From Streptomyces sp. S.PNR 29 (GTDB taxonomy: Bacteria; Actinomycetota; Actinomycetes; Streptomycetales; Streptomycetaceae): 64,000 bases of DNA. The number at the start of each line of letters is the position of its first letter. The stretch's first letter is position 1. The position numbers and the translations under genes are program-made. Location of the stretch: contig NZ_JANUQM010000022.1 in NCBI RefSeq assembly GCF_030386795.1, positions 1 through 64,000 of the forward strand. The letters run 5' to 3'. Shown here one piece after another: positions 54,720-63,725 of the stretch. Below the pieces are notes generated by a model. The model made no database searches and had not been told where the DNA came from. It saw only the letters and a list, made by a program, of their open reading frames with translations.

Positions 54720-57325
54720 GGCACGTCCACGATCCGCCGGAGCGCACGACACCCCGGGAGCCGGCCGGGCACGGCACACGACCGGCCGTTCACGCCGCCT
54801 CCGGGAAACGGCTCGGAGCGGCTCACCCACGACAGGAAGGGCCGACGGATCTCCGGCTCGTGCCGCCCGCGCTCGCGGCCTGGGCGACGGCGGCGCTGCT
54901 GGTGGACGCCCCGCCTGACCGGGTCGTCGGTGTCGTGGCCGTCTGCGTGGTCGCGGCCGGCGTGTCGCTGGGGCTGAGGCGACGCCGGTCAGGCGGCAGC
55001 CACCTCTCCACGCCGGGACGATGGGCATGGCCACGTCTCTCAGGGGCTGCCGTGCTGCTCTGCGTCGCCGCAGCCGCCGCCTCGGCCGGGTTGCACGGAG
55101 CGGATCTGCGCAGGGGGCCCGTGCCGGGGCTGGCGCGGCAGTACGCCACCGTGACCGCCGAGATCGAGGTCACCTCCGACCCCCGGCTCACCCGGCCCCG
55201 GATCAGAGGCGACCACGCGGCTCCGGCCGCCGTGCTGATCGAGGCCGACGTACGACGGGTCGATGCGGCGGGCGGGACGGCGGTGGCGACGCGGGCGCCG
55301 GTGCTGGTGATCGTCGACGTGGCTTCGAGAGCGGCCGACCAGGCCGCCGACGGCTCCTCCGGCGGCTCGCGGTTCTCCGGTGGCGGCGCGCGGGGCTCGC
55401 CCTGGCTGGGGCTGTTGCCGTCCACGCGGGTGCGGGTCACCGCGCGGCCGGCGCCCCCGATGGCCAGCGGGGACCGGGTCGCGGCCGTGCTGCGGGTGCG
55501 GGGTCGGACGGCACCGGACGTGGTGGGGGAGCCGTCCCGGGTGCAACGGTCGGCGGGGCGGCTGCGCGCCGGGTTGCGGGAGGCCACCGACGGTCTGCCG
55601 GCGGACGCGCGGGCGCTGCTGCCGGGACTGGTCGTGGGGGACACCTCGCGGATCACGCCGGAGCTGGACGAGGCGTTCAAGGAGACCGACCTCGCCCACA
55701 CGCTGGCCGTCTCCGGCGCCAACTTCACCATCCTCCTCGCCCTGCTCATCGGGCCTCCCCGCTTGGCCCAGCGGGTCGAGCGGCGGGGTCTGGCACCCCG
55801 CCTCGGCATCTCCCTGCGGACCACCGCCCTGCTCGGGGGCGCGCTCGCGCTCGGTTTCGTCGTCGTGTGCCGACCGGACCCGAGTGTGCTGCGCGCCGCG
55901 GCGTGCGGAGCCGTCGCGCTGCTCGCCCTGGCCACCGGGCGCCGCAGGTCGCTGATCCCGGCGCTGGCGACGGCCGTCCTGCTGCTGGTGCTGTACGACC
56001 CGTGGCTGGCCCGTAGTTACGGTTTCCTGCTTTCCGTCCTCGCCACCGGCGCCCTGCTCACGCTCGCCCCACGCTGGAGTACGGCGTTGCAGCGGCGCCG
56101 GGTCCCTCCGCGGCCGGCCGAGGCGCTGGCCGCCGCGGCTGCCGCGCAGGCGGTGTGCGCGCCGGTGGTCGCCGTGCTGTCGGCGCGGGTGAGTCTGGTG
56201 GCGGTGCCGTGCAATCTGCTGGCGGAGTTCGCGGTGGCACCGGCCACGGTGCTGGGCTTCGGGGCACTGGCCGCGGCACCGGCGGCGATGCCGGTGGCCA
56301 AGGCGCTGGCGTGGTGCGCGAGCTGGCCCGCCGAGTGGCTCGCGCAGGTCGCCCGTACCGGCGCGGCGCTGCCCGGCGCAGGGGTGGACTGGCCGGGCAG
56401 CTGGGCCGGGGCGGCGCTGCTCGCGTCGGCCACCGTGGTCGTGCTGCTCGTCGGCCGGCGGCTGCTGAGACACCCCTGGTGGTGCGGTGCCTGCGGAGTG
56501 CTGCTGGTGCTGGCGGTGGTGCAGCCGCCGCCGCTGACCGGAGTGATCAGGGGCTGGCCGCCGCCGGGCTGGCGGCTGGTGATGTGCGATGTGGGGCAGG
56601 GCGACGCGATGGTGCTCGCGGCGGGTGAGGGCACCGGCGTGGTCGTCGACGCCGGCCCCGACCCGGTCCTCGTCGACCGCTGTCTGCGTTCCCTCGGCAT
56701 CACCAGGATCCCGCTCGTGGTGCTGACCCACTTCCACGCCGACCACGTGGCGGGCCTGCCGGGCGTGCTGCGCGGACGCTCGGTGGGTTCGATCGAGACG
56801 ACCGGCTTCGAAGAACCCGCGGACCAGGCCGAGTTCGTGCGCAGGGAGGCGGCGGCACGGCGCGTTCCCGTGAGGCACGCCGTCGCGGGGGAGCTGCGGC
56901 GCACCGGAGCACTGTCCTGGCAGGTGCTGTGGCCGCCACGCCCGGCGCCGCACCCGGAGGGGCCGAACGATGCCAGCGTCACCCTGCTGGTGCGCTCGGC
57001 CGGGCTGCGCCTGCTGCTGCTCGGGGATCTCGAACCCCCGGCCCAGAGGGCACTGGCGAGATCACCGGCAGCGGCGGCGCTGGAGGGGGTGGACGTGCTC
57101 AAGGTCGCCCACCACGGCTCGGCCTACCAGGACCCCGACCTCATACGCAGGGCGGCCCCACGGCTGGCGCTGATCTCCTGCGGTGAGGACAACCCGTACG
57201 GGCATCCCGCCCCCAGCACGGTCTCGGCCCTGCGCGCCGGGGGCGCGGTGGTGCTGCGGACCGACCGGGACGGGGCGCTGGCGGTGGCGGGTACGGGCGA
57301 GGAGCTGCGGGTGGCGGGAGACTGA
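54716..57325 (+). CDS. comEC: ComEC/Rec2 family channel protein
   Basis: 869 residues. Order: N-terminal basic region and membrane helices, a DUF4131-like domain, the Competence domain with multiple helices (~305-600, TLAVSGANFTILLALLIG), and a metallo-beta-lactamase domain (~620-869) with the metal motif THFHADH (~671), VDAGPDPVLVD and KVAHHGSAYQDPD. In competent bacteria it passes single-stranded DNA across the membrane. ATG 54716 overlaps the comEA stop (ATGA). The frame is open upstream to 53837, but that part is a shadow of comEA. Streptomyces is not known as naturally competent, so the role is unclear. Confidence 0.92.
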   Translation: MRHVHDPPERTTPREPAGHGTRPAVHAASGKRLGAAHPRQEGPTDLRLVPPALAAWATAALLVDAPPDRVVGVVAVCVVAAGVSLGLRRRRSGGSHLSTPGRWAWPRLSGAAVLLCVAAAAASAGLHGADLRRGPVPGLARQYATVTAEIEVTSDPRLTRPRIRGDHAAPAAVLIEADVRRVDAAGGTAVATRAPVLVIVDVASRAADQAADGSSGGSRFSGGGARGSPWLGLLPSTRVRVTARPAPPMASGDRVAAVLRVRGRTAPDVVGEPSRVQRSAGRLRAGLREATDGLPADARALLPGLVVGDTSRITPELDEAFKETDLAHTLAVSGANFTILLALLIGPPRLAQRVERRGLAPRLGISLRTTALLGGALALGFVVVCRPDPSVLRAAACGAVALLALATGRRRSLIPALATAVLLLVLYDPWLARSYGFLLSVLATGALLTLAPRWSTALQRRRVPPRPAEALAAAAAAQAVCAPVVAVLSARVSLVAVPCNLLAEFAVAPATVLGFGALAAAPAAMPVAKALAWCASWPAEWLAQVARTGAALPGAGVDWPGSWAGAALLASATVVVLLVGRRLLRHPWWCGACGVLLVLAVVQPPPLTGVIRGWPPPGWRLVMCDVGQGDAMVLAAGEGTGVVVDAGPDPVLVDRCLRSLGITRIPLVVLTHFHADHVAGLPGVLRGRSVGSIETTGFEEPADQAEFVRREAAARRVPVRHAVAGELRRTGALSWQVLWPPRPAPHPEGPNDASVTLLVRSAGLRLLLLGDLEPPAQRALARSPAAAALEGVDVLKVAHHGSAYQDPDLIRRAAPRLALISCGEDNPYGHPAPSTVSALRAGGAVVLRTDRDGALAVAGTGEELRVAGD

Positions 57326-57329
57326 GGCC

Positions 57330-57800
57330 ATGAAAGCCGCACAGGTCGATGCCTATCTCCGCCGCCTGGGGACCTCGCGCCCGGCGTGGCCCACCGGCGA
57401 CGCCCTGCGTGAGCTGCACCTGCGCCACCTGCAGACCGTGCCGTTCGAGAACCTGTCCGTCCACCTCGGCGAGGACATCGTGCTGGACGAGGACAAGCTG
57501 CTGGACAAGGTGGTGGGCGCGCGAAGAGGCGGGTTCTGCTACGAACTCAACGGCGCCTTCGGGGCGTTGCTCGCCGCGCTGGGCTACGAGGTCACGCTGC
57601 TCGCGGCGCGGGTGTACGGCAACGAGGGGCGGCTCGGTATCCCCTACGACCATCTCGCGCTGCGGGTACGTGCGGTGGACGGGGACGACTGGCTGGCCGA
57701 CGTGGGCTTCGGCATCGAGCTCGGTGGTGTCCCGACGGTGCGCAAAGGCGCTCGTGAGGACGTTCGGGAGGGTGATCGGGAGGGGGGATCGGGAGAGTGA
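57330..57800 (+). pseudogene. Arylamine N-acetyltransferase, C-terminally truncated
   Basis: 156 residues against ~270-280 for the family. The catalytic triad is complete: C70 in RRGGFCYELNG, H108 in PYDHLALRV, D124 in LADVGFG. Sequence similarity ends just after it, and the last ~20 residues are a low-complexity Arg/Glu/Gly tail (GAREDVREGDREGGSGE) coded by GATCGGGAG-like repeats. The third domain, which shapes the active site and CoA site, is missing, and no remnant is seen in the next 200 nt. It begins 4 nt after comEC. Probably inactive. Confidence 0.75.
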
Positions 57801-57877
57801 TCAGGAGGGCGGCCCGGGAGAGGGCTGATTCGGCCCACACGGTGTCAGGTGTGCCCAGTCGCAGCACATGTGCTTAC

Positions 57878-57898
57878 TTGCGCATAGTCCCAGCGCAA
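57878..57898. promoter_or_regulatory. Inverted repeat upstream of the YceI gene
   Basis: TTGCGC (57878-57883), 9 nt, GCGCAA (57893-57898), about 105 nt before the yceI-like start in a locally AT-richer intergenic region: a candidate operator. Confidence 0.35.
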
Positions 57899-58003
57899 AT
57901 GCTGGTTTTCCGTGATGTGGTCGCGAGTTGCCTCGAAAGCCTCAGGGGTGGTCGAATGCCTCTTCGACAACAGGTGATTTTCGGTCGCGCAGGGGTGTCG
58001 TAG

Positions 58004-58885
58004 ATGATCGGCCGCTGGCTGGGAAACCGGGCGAACCGGGTGCAACGGGCGAGTGCCCTGGCGGCGGTGCCGACTCCGCCGAGTGCGGGCGTGCTGAGCT
58101 GCCGGGTGCTCGATCCGGTCAGCGAGCCGGTGACGCATGCGGAGTTCGCGGTCAGCGACGCCATGGGGCGCAAGGTGGTCGGCGGAGGTGCGGACCCCTT
58201 CGGGTCGTTCGTGGCGACGGTGCCCGCGGGGGAGTACCGGCTCGCGGTGTCGGCCGAGGGGTACACGCCGTACCGGGCGAAGGCGGTGGTCACGGAGAAC
58301 GCGCTGGCGTCGCTCGGTGATGTGACGCTGCAGGTCGCCCAGCCGCCGGAGTTGCCCCCGCCGGGCGACTGGGAGGTCGAGCCGGCGCACTCCTCGATCG
58401 CGTTCACCGCGCGGCACATCGGGCTGGCCCGGATCCATGGCCGGTTCAACTCCTTCGCGGGCGTGGTGCGGATCGCCGAACAGGTGGAGCGGTCGGCGAT
58501 GCACGTGGTGATCGACGCGGCGTCCATCGACACCAACGTGAAGATGAGGGACGACCATCTGCGGTCGGCGGACTTCCTGGACGTCGCACGTTTCCCGACC
58601 CTTGAGTTCTACAGTGACCGGTTCGTGCACAAGGGCGGTAACCGGTGGGCCGTCACGGGGGCGCTGTCACTGCACGGTGTGACGCGTACGGTCACGCTCG
58701 ACACGGAGTACCTCGGGCTGGGCAACGGCATGGAGGGCGAGGTGCGGGCGGCGTGCCGGGCGACGACCGAACTGCACCGGGACGACTTCACGGTGAGCTG
58801 GCAGACGATGCTGGCGCGGGGGATCGCGGTGGTGGGACCGAGCATCGCGGTCGACCTCGACGTGCAGATCGTGCCCAAGGGCTGA
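58004..58885 (+). CDS. YceI family lipid-binding protein with N-terminal regulatory-like domain
   Basis: 293 residues. Residues ~27-105 are a carboxypeptidase-regulatory-like beta-sandwich (GVLSCRVLDPVSEPVTHAEF ... GEYRLAVSAEGYTPYRAKAV). Residues ~123-292 are a YceI domain (WEVEPAHSSIAFTARHIGLA, VVIDAASIDTNVKMRDDHLR, ALSLHGVTRTV). YceI proteins bind long isoprenoid chains. No signal peptide, unlike E. coli YceI, so it is probably cytoplasmic. ATG 58004 with AGGGG about 10 nt upstream. Confidence 0.88.
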   Translation: MIGRWLGNRANRVQRASALAAVPTPPSAGVLSCRVLDPVSEPVTHAEFAVSDAMGRKVVGGGADPFGSFVATVPAGEYRLAVSAEGYTPYRAKAVVTENALASLGDVTLQVAQPPELPPPGDWEVEPAHSSIAFTARHIGLARIHGRFNSFAGVVRIAEQVERSAMHVVIDAASIDTNVKMRDDHLRSADFLDVARFPTLEFYSDRFVHKGGNRWAVTGALSLHGVTRTVTLDTEYLGLGNGMEGEVRAACRATTELHRDDFTVSWQTMLARGIAVVGPSIAVDLDVQIVPKG

Positions 58886-58928
58886 CGGCTGAGGGCTGAG
58901 GGCTGAGGGCTGAGGGCTGGGGGCTGAG
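58880..58928. repeat. Seven-bp tandem repeat after the YceI gene
   Basis: About six copies of GGCTGAG (some GGCTGAC or GGCTGGG) run from the stop codon onward. Likely slippage-prone; no coding role. Confidence 0.8.
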
Positions 58929-58969
58929 CCGGTGGGTCGCCCCCGGCAGGGCTGCGGAGACCGGGACCG

Positions 58970-58975
58970 GACAAT
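58970..58975 (+). promoter_or_regulatory. -10-like box 6 nt before a GTG start
   Basis: GACAAT at 58970-58975, then 6 nt to GTG 58982; no ribosome binding site. Same spacing as other leaderless starts here. Confidence 0.4.
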
Positions 58976-58981
58976 GGCTCC

Positions 58982-59227
58982 GTGAGTGATGTGAGACATG
59001 TGCTGGTGCTGCCCGATCGTGATGCCGCGGAAGAGGTGGTCGAGGCGCTCGGGGAGCGGTTCGGGATCGACGAGGAGCCACGGATCCTGCGGGACGCGCT
59101 GGCCGGTGAGGACGATGCCGAGGACGCGCAGTGGCTGGTCGCCCTGCGGGACGAGGAAGGGCGGCTGGATCCCGGCGAGCTGGACGAGTTCGTGGCGGAG
59201 TGGGACGGATGGCGGGAGGAGCCGTAG
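58982..59227 (+). CDS. 81-residue acidic protein
   Basis: Unknown function. Compact alpha/beta pattern: HVLVLPDRDAAEEVVEALGE then acidic WLVALRDEEGRLDPGELDEF and DGWREEP at the end. No cysteines, membrane helix or known motif. Ends 74 nt before holA; it may be a small conserved actinobacterial protein. Confidence 0.65.
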   Translation: MSDVRHVLVLPDRDAAEEVVEALGERFGIDEEPRILRDALAGEDDAEDAQWLVALRDEEGRLDPGELDEFVAEWDGWREEP

Positions 59228-59301
59228 CCCCGGGGCGCTGAGGGACGCCTCCCCTCCGGAGGCCGGGGGCGTTGTCAGTGGGGCGTGGGATGCTTGTCGC
59301 G

Positions 59302-60291
59302 ATGGCCAGGAAGACTGCGAATGACGACCCTCTCGCCCCCGTGACGCTCGCCGTGGGCCAGGAGGACCTGCTGCTCGACCGTGCCGTGCAGGAGGTGGTG
59401 GCCGCCGCCCGGGCCGCCGACGCCGACACGGACGTCCGTGACCTCACCCCGGACCAGTTGCAGCCCGGCACGCTCGCCGAGCTCACCAGCCCGTCGCTGT
59501 TCGCCGAGCGCAAGGTCGTGGTCGTACGCAACGCGCAGGATCTGTCGGCCGACACCGTCAAGGACGTGAAGGCGTATCTGGGGGCGCCCGCCGAGGAGAT
59601 CACCCTGGTGCTGCTGCACGCGGGTGGCGCCAAGGGCAAGGGGCTGCTGGACGCCGCACGCAAGGCGGGGGCGCGGGAGGTGGCGTGCCCGAAGATGACC
59701 AAGCCGGCGGATCGGCTGGCCTTTGTGCGGGGGGAGTTCCGGGCGGCCGGGAGGTCGGCCACGCCCGAGGCCTGTCAGGCGCTGGTCGATGCGATCGGGA
59801 GTGATCTGCGGGAGCTGGCCTCGGCGGTGTCCCAGTTGGTCGCGGACGTCGAGGGCACGATCGACGAGGCGGTCGTCGGGCGGTACTACACCGGGCGGGC
59901 CGAAGCCTCCAGTTTCACGGTCGCCGACCGGGCGGTCGAGGGGCGGGCGGCGGAGGCGCTGGAGGCGTTGCGCTGGTCGCTGGCCACCGGGGTGGCGCCG
60001 GTGATGATCACCAGCGCGCTTGCGCAGGGGGTGCGGGCGATCGGGAAGCTGTCGTCCGCGCGTGGGGGTCGGCCCGCCGATCTCGCGCGGGAGTTGGGGA
60101 TGCCGCCGTGGAAGATCGACCGGGTGCGGCAGCAGATGCGGGGGTGGACGCCGGACGGGGTGGCCATCGCCCTGCGCGCGGTCGCCGAGGCCGACGCGGG
60201 AGTGAAGGGCGGCGGGGACGATCCGGAGTACGCCCTGGAGAAGGCCGTGGTGACGATCGCGCGGGCGGCCCGGTCCAGGGGGCGGGCGTAG
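59302..60291 (+). CDS. holA: DNA polymerase III subunit delta
   Basis: 329 residues, usual HolA length. The clamp-loader delta subunit opens the sliding clamp. Landmarks: VTLAVGQEDLLLDRAVQEVV, TSPSLFAERKVVVVRNAQDL, FRAAGRSATPEACQALVDAIG, LALSQ-like SAVSQLV and the C-terminal collar helices (PPWKIDRVRQQMRGW). ATG 59302 is taken over ATG 59290/59272 since family similarity starts soon after. A GATGCT 7 nt upstream could be a leaderless -10. Located after comEC, as is typical. Confidence 0.93.
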   Translation: MARKTANDDPLAPVTLAVGQEDLLLDRAVQEVVAAARAADADTDVRDLTPDQLQPGTLAELTSPSLFAERKVVVVRNAQDLSADTVKDVKAYLGAPAEEITLVLLHAGGAKGKGLLDAARKAGAREVACPKMTKPADRLAFVRGEFRAAGRSATPEACQALVDAIGSDLRELASAVSQLVADVEGTIDEAVVGRYYTGRAEASSFTVADRAVEGRAAEALEALRWSLATGVAPVMITSALAQGVRAIGKLSSARGGRPADLARELGMPPWKIDRVRQQMRGWTPDGVAIALRAVAEADAGVKGGGDDPEYALEKAVVTIARAARSRGRA

Positions 60292-60487
60292 GGAGGGCTC
60301 TCGCCGGGTGCCGCTCGGCGCTGCGGCGGACCTGGATTCTCAGCGGTCTCGGACCGTTCTCCTCGCCGGTTCCCCGCCGGTTTCTCGCCGGTTCCGCGCC
60401 TTTGATCCATTCGCCGCTGTCACCCCGAAGAGGAGAATCATCTGTATCAGCCGTAATCGCCGATTTGTCGGAAAGGTGGCGATCGTC

Positions 60488-60886
60488 ATGGCTGAGCATC
60501 CGCACGCCCTGCTCGTCCGCAAGGGCTACGACGCGTTCCAGCGGGGGGACATGGACACCCTGCGCGGCATGATGACCGGGGACTGCAAGCACCATGTGCC
60601 CGGCTCCCACCCGCTGTCGGGGGACTTCAAGGGGATCGACTCGATCATCGACGGGTACTACAGGCGGCTCGCCTCGGAGACGGACGGGTCGTTCCGGGTC
60701 GAGTTGCTCGACGTGTTCGTCGACGGCCGTGGGCACGCCATGTCCACGCACCACTTCACCGCCGACCGGGGCGACAAGCACATCGACGAGAAGGGCGGCA
60801 TTGTCTTCCGGATCGTCGGAGACAAGATCACCGACCTCGACGAGTGCGTCGAGGACATCGACAAGGGCAACGCATTCTGGTCGTGA
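60488..60886 (+). CDS. SnoaL/ketosteroid-isomerase-like (NTF2 fold) protein
   Basis: 132 residues. N-terminal helix with LVRKGYDAFQRGDMDTLRGM, typical of NTF2-fold proteins, then strands (HHVPGSHPLSGDFKGIDSI, FRVELLDVFVDGRGHAMSTH, IVFRIVGDKITDLDECVED). Family members include isomerases and cyclases of polyketides, but most are uncharacterised. ATG 60488 follows AAAGG; GTG 60476 is possible. The preceding 190 nt is less GC-rich and likely holds the promoter. Confidence 0.78.
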   Translation: MAEHPHALLVRKGYDAFQRGDMDTLRGMMTGDCKHHVPGSHPLSGDFKGIDSIIDGYYRRLASETDGSFRVELLDVFVDGRGHAMSTHHFTADRGDKHIDEKGGIVFRIVGDKITDLDECVEDIDKGNAFWS

Positions 60887-60914
60887 CGACCACCGGCGGG
60901 CCGCACAGGCACGC

Positions 60915-60964
60915 CGAAGGCCCCGGCGCCCACCCTGGGGAAGGGCGAGGCGACGGGGCCTTCG
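60915..60964. terminator. Bidirectional terminator between the NTF2-fold gene and rpsT
   Basis: CGAAGGCCCCG (60915-60925) pairs perfectly with CGGGGCCTTCG (60954-60964). Lies between convergent genes. Confidence 0.7.
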
Positions 60965-61111
60965 GTTCACGCTCGTGGGGCCACGCCCGCGTGGCGAACG
61001 CAGGCCGCGCGTGGCACCCGGGGTGCCGGTCGGGAGCGGATGAGAGAGGGCCCGCTCTGGGTCCTTCCGGCGCTGGATCCACGGAGGACCCGGTCAGATC
61101 AGTGAAGGGGT

Positions 61112-61378
61112 TCAGCCCTTGAGGGACGCGACCTTGGCAGCCAGCGCCGACTTCTTGTTGGCGGCCTGGTTCTTGTGGATGACGCCCTTGGAGACGGCCT
61201 TGTCGAGCTGACGCGCGGCAGCGCGCTGGTACTCGGTGGCCTTCTCGACGTCACCCGCGGCGGCGGCCTCACGGGCCTTGCGGATCGCGGTCTTCAGAGA
61301 GGACTTGACGGCCTTGTTGCGCAGCCGGGCCTTCTCGTTGGTCTTGATCCGCTTGATCTGGGACTTGATGTTCGCCAC
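61112..61378 (-). CDS. rpsT: 30S ribosomal protein S20
   Basis: 88 residues, normal length. Starts [20 protein letters not shown] and has the Lys/Ala-rich C-terminus [15 protein letters not shown]; binds 16S rRNA. The frame extends to 61594, but family length and the N-terminal ANIKSQIKR fix GTG 61378, preceded by GAGG. Divergent from lepA, a common actinobacterial order. Confidence 0.96.
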   Translation of the reverse strand: MANIKSQIKRIKTNEKARLRNKAVKSSLKTAIRKAREAAAAGDVEKATEYQRAAARQLDKAVSKGVIHKNQAANKKSALAAKVASLKG

Positions 61379-61609
61379 GAATGAGCCTCTACAGGTTCTG
61401 GCACGGGGCCGCACGGGACCCGTACCGGTGATTTCTTGAAAGGTGCGTCTCCTGCGGAGAGGGCATGAGACACAGCCCCCCACAGTACCAGCGGGCCGTT
61501 CCGCGGCCCAAACCCGTCGCAGGTCCGCACCCGTGGGACCATGGAAGCTACGTATCGATCCGACCCGAGACCGCAGACACTGCGGACGCCTCAAGAATCA
61601 GGACCCTGC

Positions 61610-63478
61610 GTGCCCGCGATCCCTAGCCATGTGCCCGAGCCGAGCCGTACCGACCCGGCTCTGATCCGCAACTTCTGCATCATCGCGCACATCGACCACG
61701 GCAAGTCCACGCTCGCCGACCGGATGCTCCAGCTGACCGGTGTGGTCGAGCAGCGGCAGATGCGCGCCCAGTACCTCGATCGCATGGACATCGAGCGCGA
61801 GCGTGGCATCACGATCAAGTCACAGGCGGTGCGTCTGCCGTGGGCTCCCACCCACGACAAGGACAACACGCACATCCTCAACATGATCGACACCCCGGGT
61901 CACGTCGACTTCACCTACGAGGTCTCGCGGTCGCTCGCCGCCTGCGAGGGGACCATCCTCCTCGTCGACGCAGCCCAGGGCATCGAGGCCCAGACCCTCG
62001 CCAACCTCTACCTGGCGATGGAGAACGACCTCACGATCATCCCGGTGCTCAACAAGATCGACCTGCCGGCCGCCCAGCCCGAGAAGTTCTCCGAGGAGCT
62101 CGCCAACCTGGTCGGGTGCGACCCCGACGACGTGCTCAAGGTGTCCGCCAAGACCGGGCTGGGCGTCGAGGCGCTGCTCGACAAGGTCGTCGCCGAGATC
62201 CCGGCCCCGGTCGGCGTCAAGGACGCCCCCGCCCGCGCCATGATCTTCGACTCCGTCTACGACTCCTACCGTGGTGTCGTGACGTACGTCCGGGTCATCG
62301 ACGGCCAGCTCAACAAGCGTGAGCGGATCCGGATGATGTCCACCGGCGCCACGCACGAGCTGCTGGAGATCGGAACCAACTCGCCCGAGATGCTGCCTGC
62401 CGACGGGCTCGGCGTCGGCGAGGTGGGCTACCTCATCACCGGCGTGAAGGACGTCAGGCAGTCCAAGGTCGGTGACACCGTCACCAGCCAGCACAAGGGC
62501 GCCGAGGAGCCGCTCGGGGGCTACAAGGACCCCAAGCCCATGGTGTTCTCCGGGCTGTATCCGCTGGACGGCTCCGACTACCCCGAGCTGCGCGAGGCCC
62601 TGGACAAGCTGCAGCTCAACGACGCCGCGCTCGTCTACGAGCCGGAGACCTCCGCCGCCCTCGGCTTCGGCTTCCGCGTCGGCTTCCTGGGCCTGCTGCA
62701 CCTCGACGTGATCCGTGAGCGCCTGGAGCGCGAGTTCGGCCTCGACCTGATCGCCACCGCGCCCAACGTGGTCTACCGCGTGATCATGGAGGACGGCGAG
62801 GAGGTCACGGTCACCAACCCGAGCGAGTTCCCCGAGGGGAAGATCGCCGAGGTGTACGAGCCGGTCGTACGGGCCACGATCCTCGCGCCCACCGAGTTCA
62901 TCGGCGCGATCATGGAACTGTGCCAGACCCGGCGCGGCGCCCTGCTCGGCATGGACTACCTGTCCGAGGACCGCGTCGAGATCCGCTACACGCTCCCGCT
63001 CGCGGAGATCGTCTTCGACTTCTTCGACCAGCTGAAGTCCAAGACCCGCGGCTACGCGTCGCTCGACTACGAGCCCACCGGCGAGCAGTCCAGCTCCCTG
63101 GTCAAGGTCGACATCCTGCTGCACGGCGACAAGGTCGACGCCTTCTCGGCGATCACCCACAAGGAGCAGGCGTACGCGTACGGCGTCCGGCTCGTCGCCA
63201 AGCTGAAGGAGCTCATCCCGCGGCAGAACTTCGAAGTGCCGGTGCAGGCCGCCATCGGCTCCCGGGTGATCGCCCGCGAGACCATCCGCGCCATCCGCAA
63301 GGACGTCCTCGCCAAGTGCTACGGCGGTGACATCTCCCGTAAGCGGAAGCTGCTGGAGAAGCAGAAGGAGGGCAAGAAGCGGATGAAGATGGTGGGTTCC
63401 GTGGAGGTTCCGCAGGAGGCCTTCATCGCCGTCCTGTCCAGTGATGACAGCGCGGGGTCGGGCAAGGGCAAGAAGTAA
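61610..63478 (+). CDS. lepA: Elongation factor 4 (LepA)
   Basis: A 622-residue ribosome-associated GTPase that assists translation and initiation/assembly. G1 [13 protein letters not shown] (~29), G3 DTPGHVDF, G4 NKIDLPAA. Domains II, III and V follow, then the LepA-specific C-terminal domain ([30 protein letters not shown], seen as [14 protein letters not shown]). GTG 61610 ([16 protein letters not shown]) gives the expected length; the frame extends upstream to 61541 without conservation. CAGGA lies ~8 nt upstream. Confidence 0.96.
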   Translation: MPAIPSHVPEPSRTDPALIRNFCIIAHIDHGKSTLADRMLQLTGVVEQRQMRAQYLDRMDIERERGITIKSQAVRLPWAPTHDKDNTHILNMIDTPGHVDFTYEVSRSLAACEGTILLVDAAQGIEAQTLANLYLAMENDLTIIPVLNKIDLPAAQPEKFSEELANLVGCDPDDVLKVSAKTGLGVEALLDKVVAEIPAPVGVKDAPARAMIFDSVYDSYRGVVTYVRVIDGQLNKRERIRMMSTGATHELLEIGTNSPEMLPADGLGVGEVGYLITGVKDVRQSKVGDTVTSQHKGAEEPLGGYKDPKPMVFSGLYPLDGSDYPELREALDKLQLNDAALVYEPETSAALGFGFRVGFLGLLHLDVIRERLEREFGLDLIATAPNVVYRVIMEDGEEVTVTNPSEFPEGKIAEVYEPVVRATILAPTEFIGAIMELCQTRRGALLGMDYLSEDRVEIRYTLPLAEIVFDFFDQLKSKTRGYASLDYEPTGEQSSSLVKVDILLHGDKVDAFSAITHKEQAYAYGVRLVAKLKELIPRQNFEVPVQAAIGSRVIARETIRAIRKDVLAKCYGGDISRKRKLLEKQKEGKKRMKMVGSVEVPQEAFIAVLSSDDSAGSGKGKK

Positions 63479-63516
63479 TCGCGATTACCGTGGGTTACAC
63501 GGCGAATCGGGCGTAA

Positions 63517-63552
63517 CAGGGGCCCGTCGTGCGAAAGTGCGGCGGGCCCTGT
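63517..63552 (+). terminator. Terminator after lepA
   Basis: CAGGGGCCCGTCGTGC and GTGCGGCGGGCCCTG pair over most positions with a GAAA loop, 39 nt after the lepA stop. Confidence 0.7.
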
Positions 63553-63644
63553 GCGTACGCCGGGTAGCTCTCTGTAGGAACTGACAGGCCGCGGACCCTT
63601 ACGCGGTGGCCGGTCGACCTTTACTCTGATCCCTGCTCGATAGT

Positions 63645-63674
63645 TACTCACGAGTTAAACAACGTCCGTGAGTA
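63645..63674. promoter_or_regulatory. Inverted repeat upstream of the acyl-CoA synthetase gene
   Basis: TACTCACG (63645-63652) and CGTGAGTA (63667-63674), 14 nt apart. The left arm is also part of the near-palindrome TTACTCACGAGTTA. The region is AT-rich and lies ~50 nt before the start: a candidate operator, possibly for a TetR-type regulator of fatty-acid genes. Confidence 0.45.
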
Positions 63675-63725
63675 GAACCAGCCGCACCTGAGCCAGCCGC
63701 ACTGTCGCGGGCCCCGGAGGATGTC

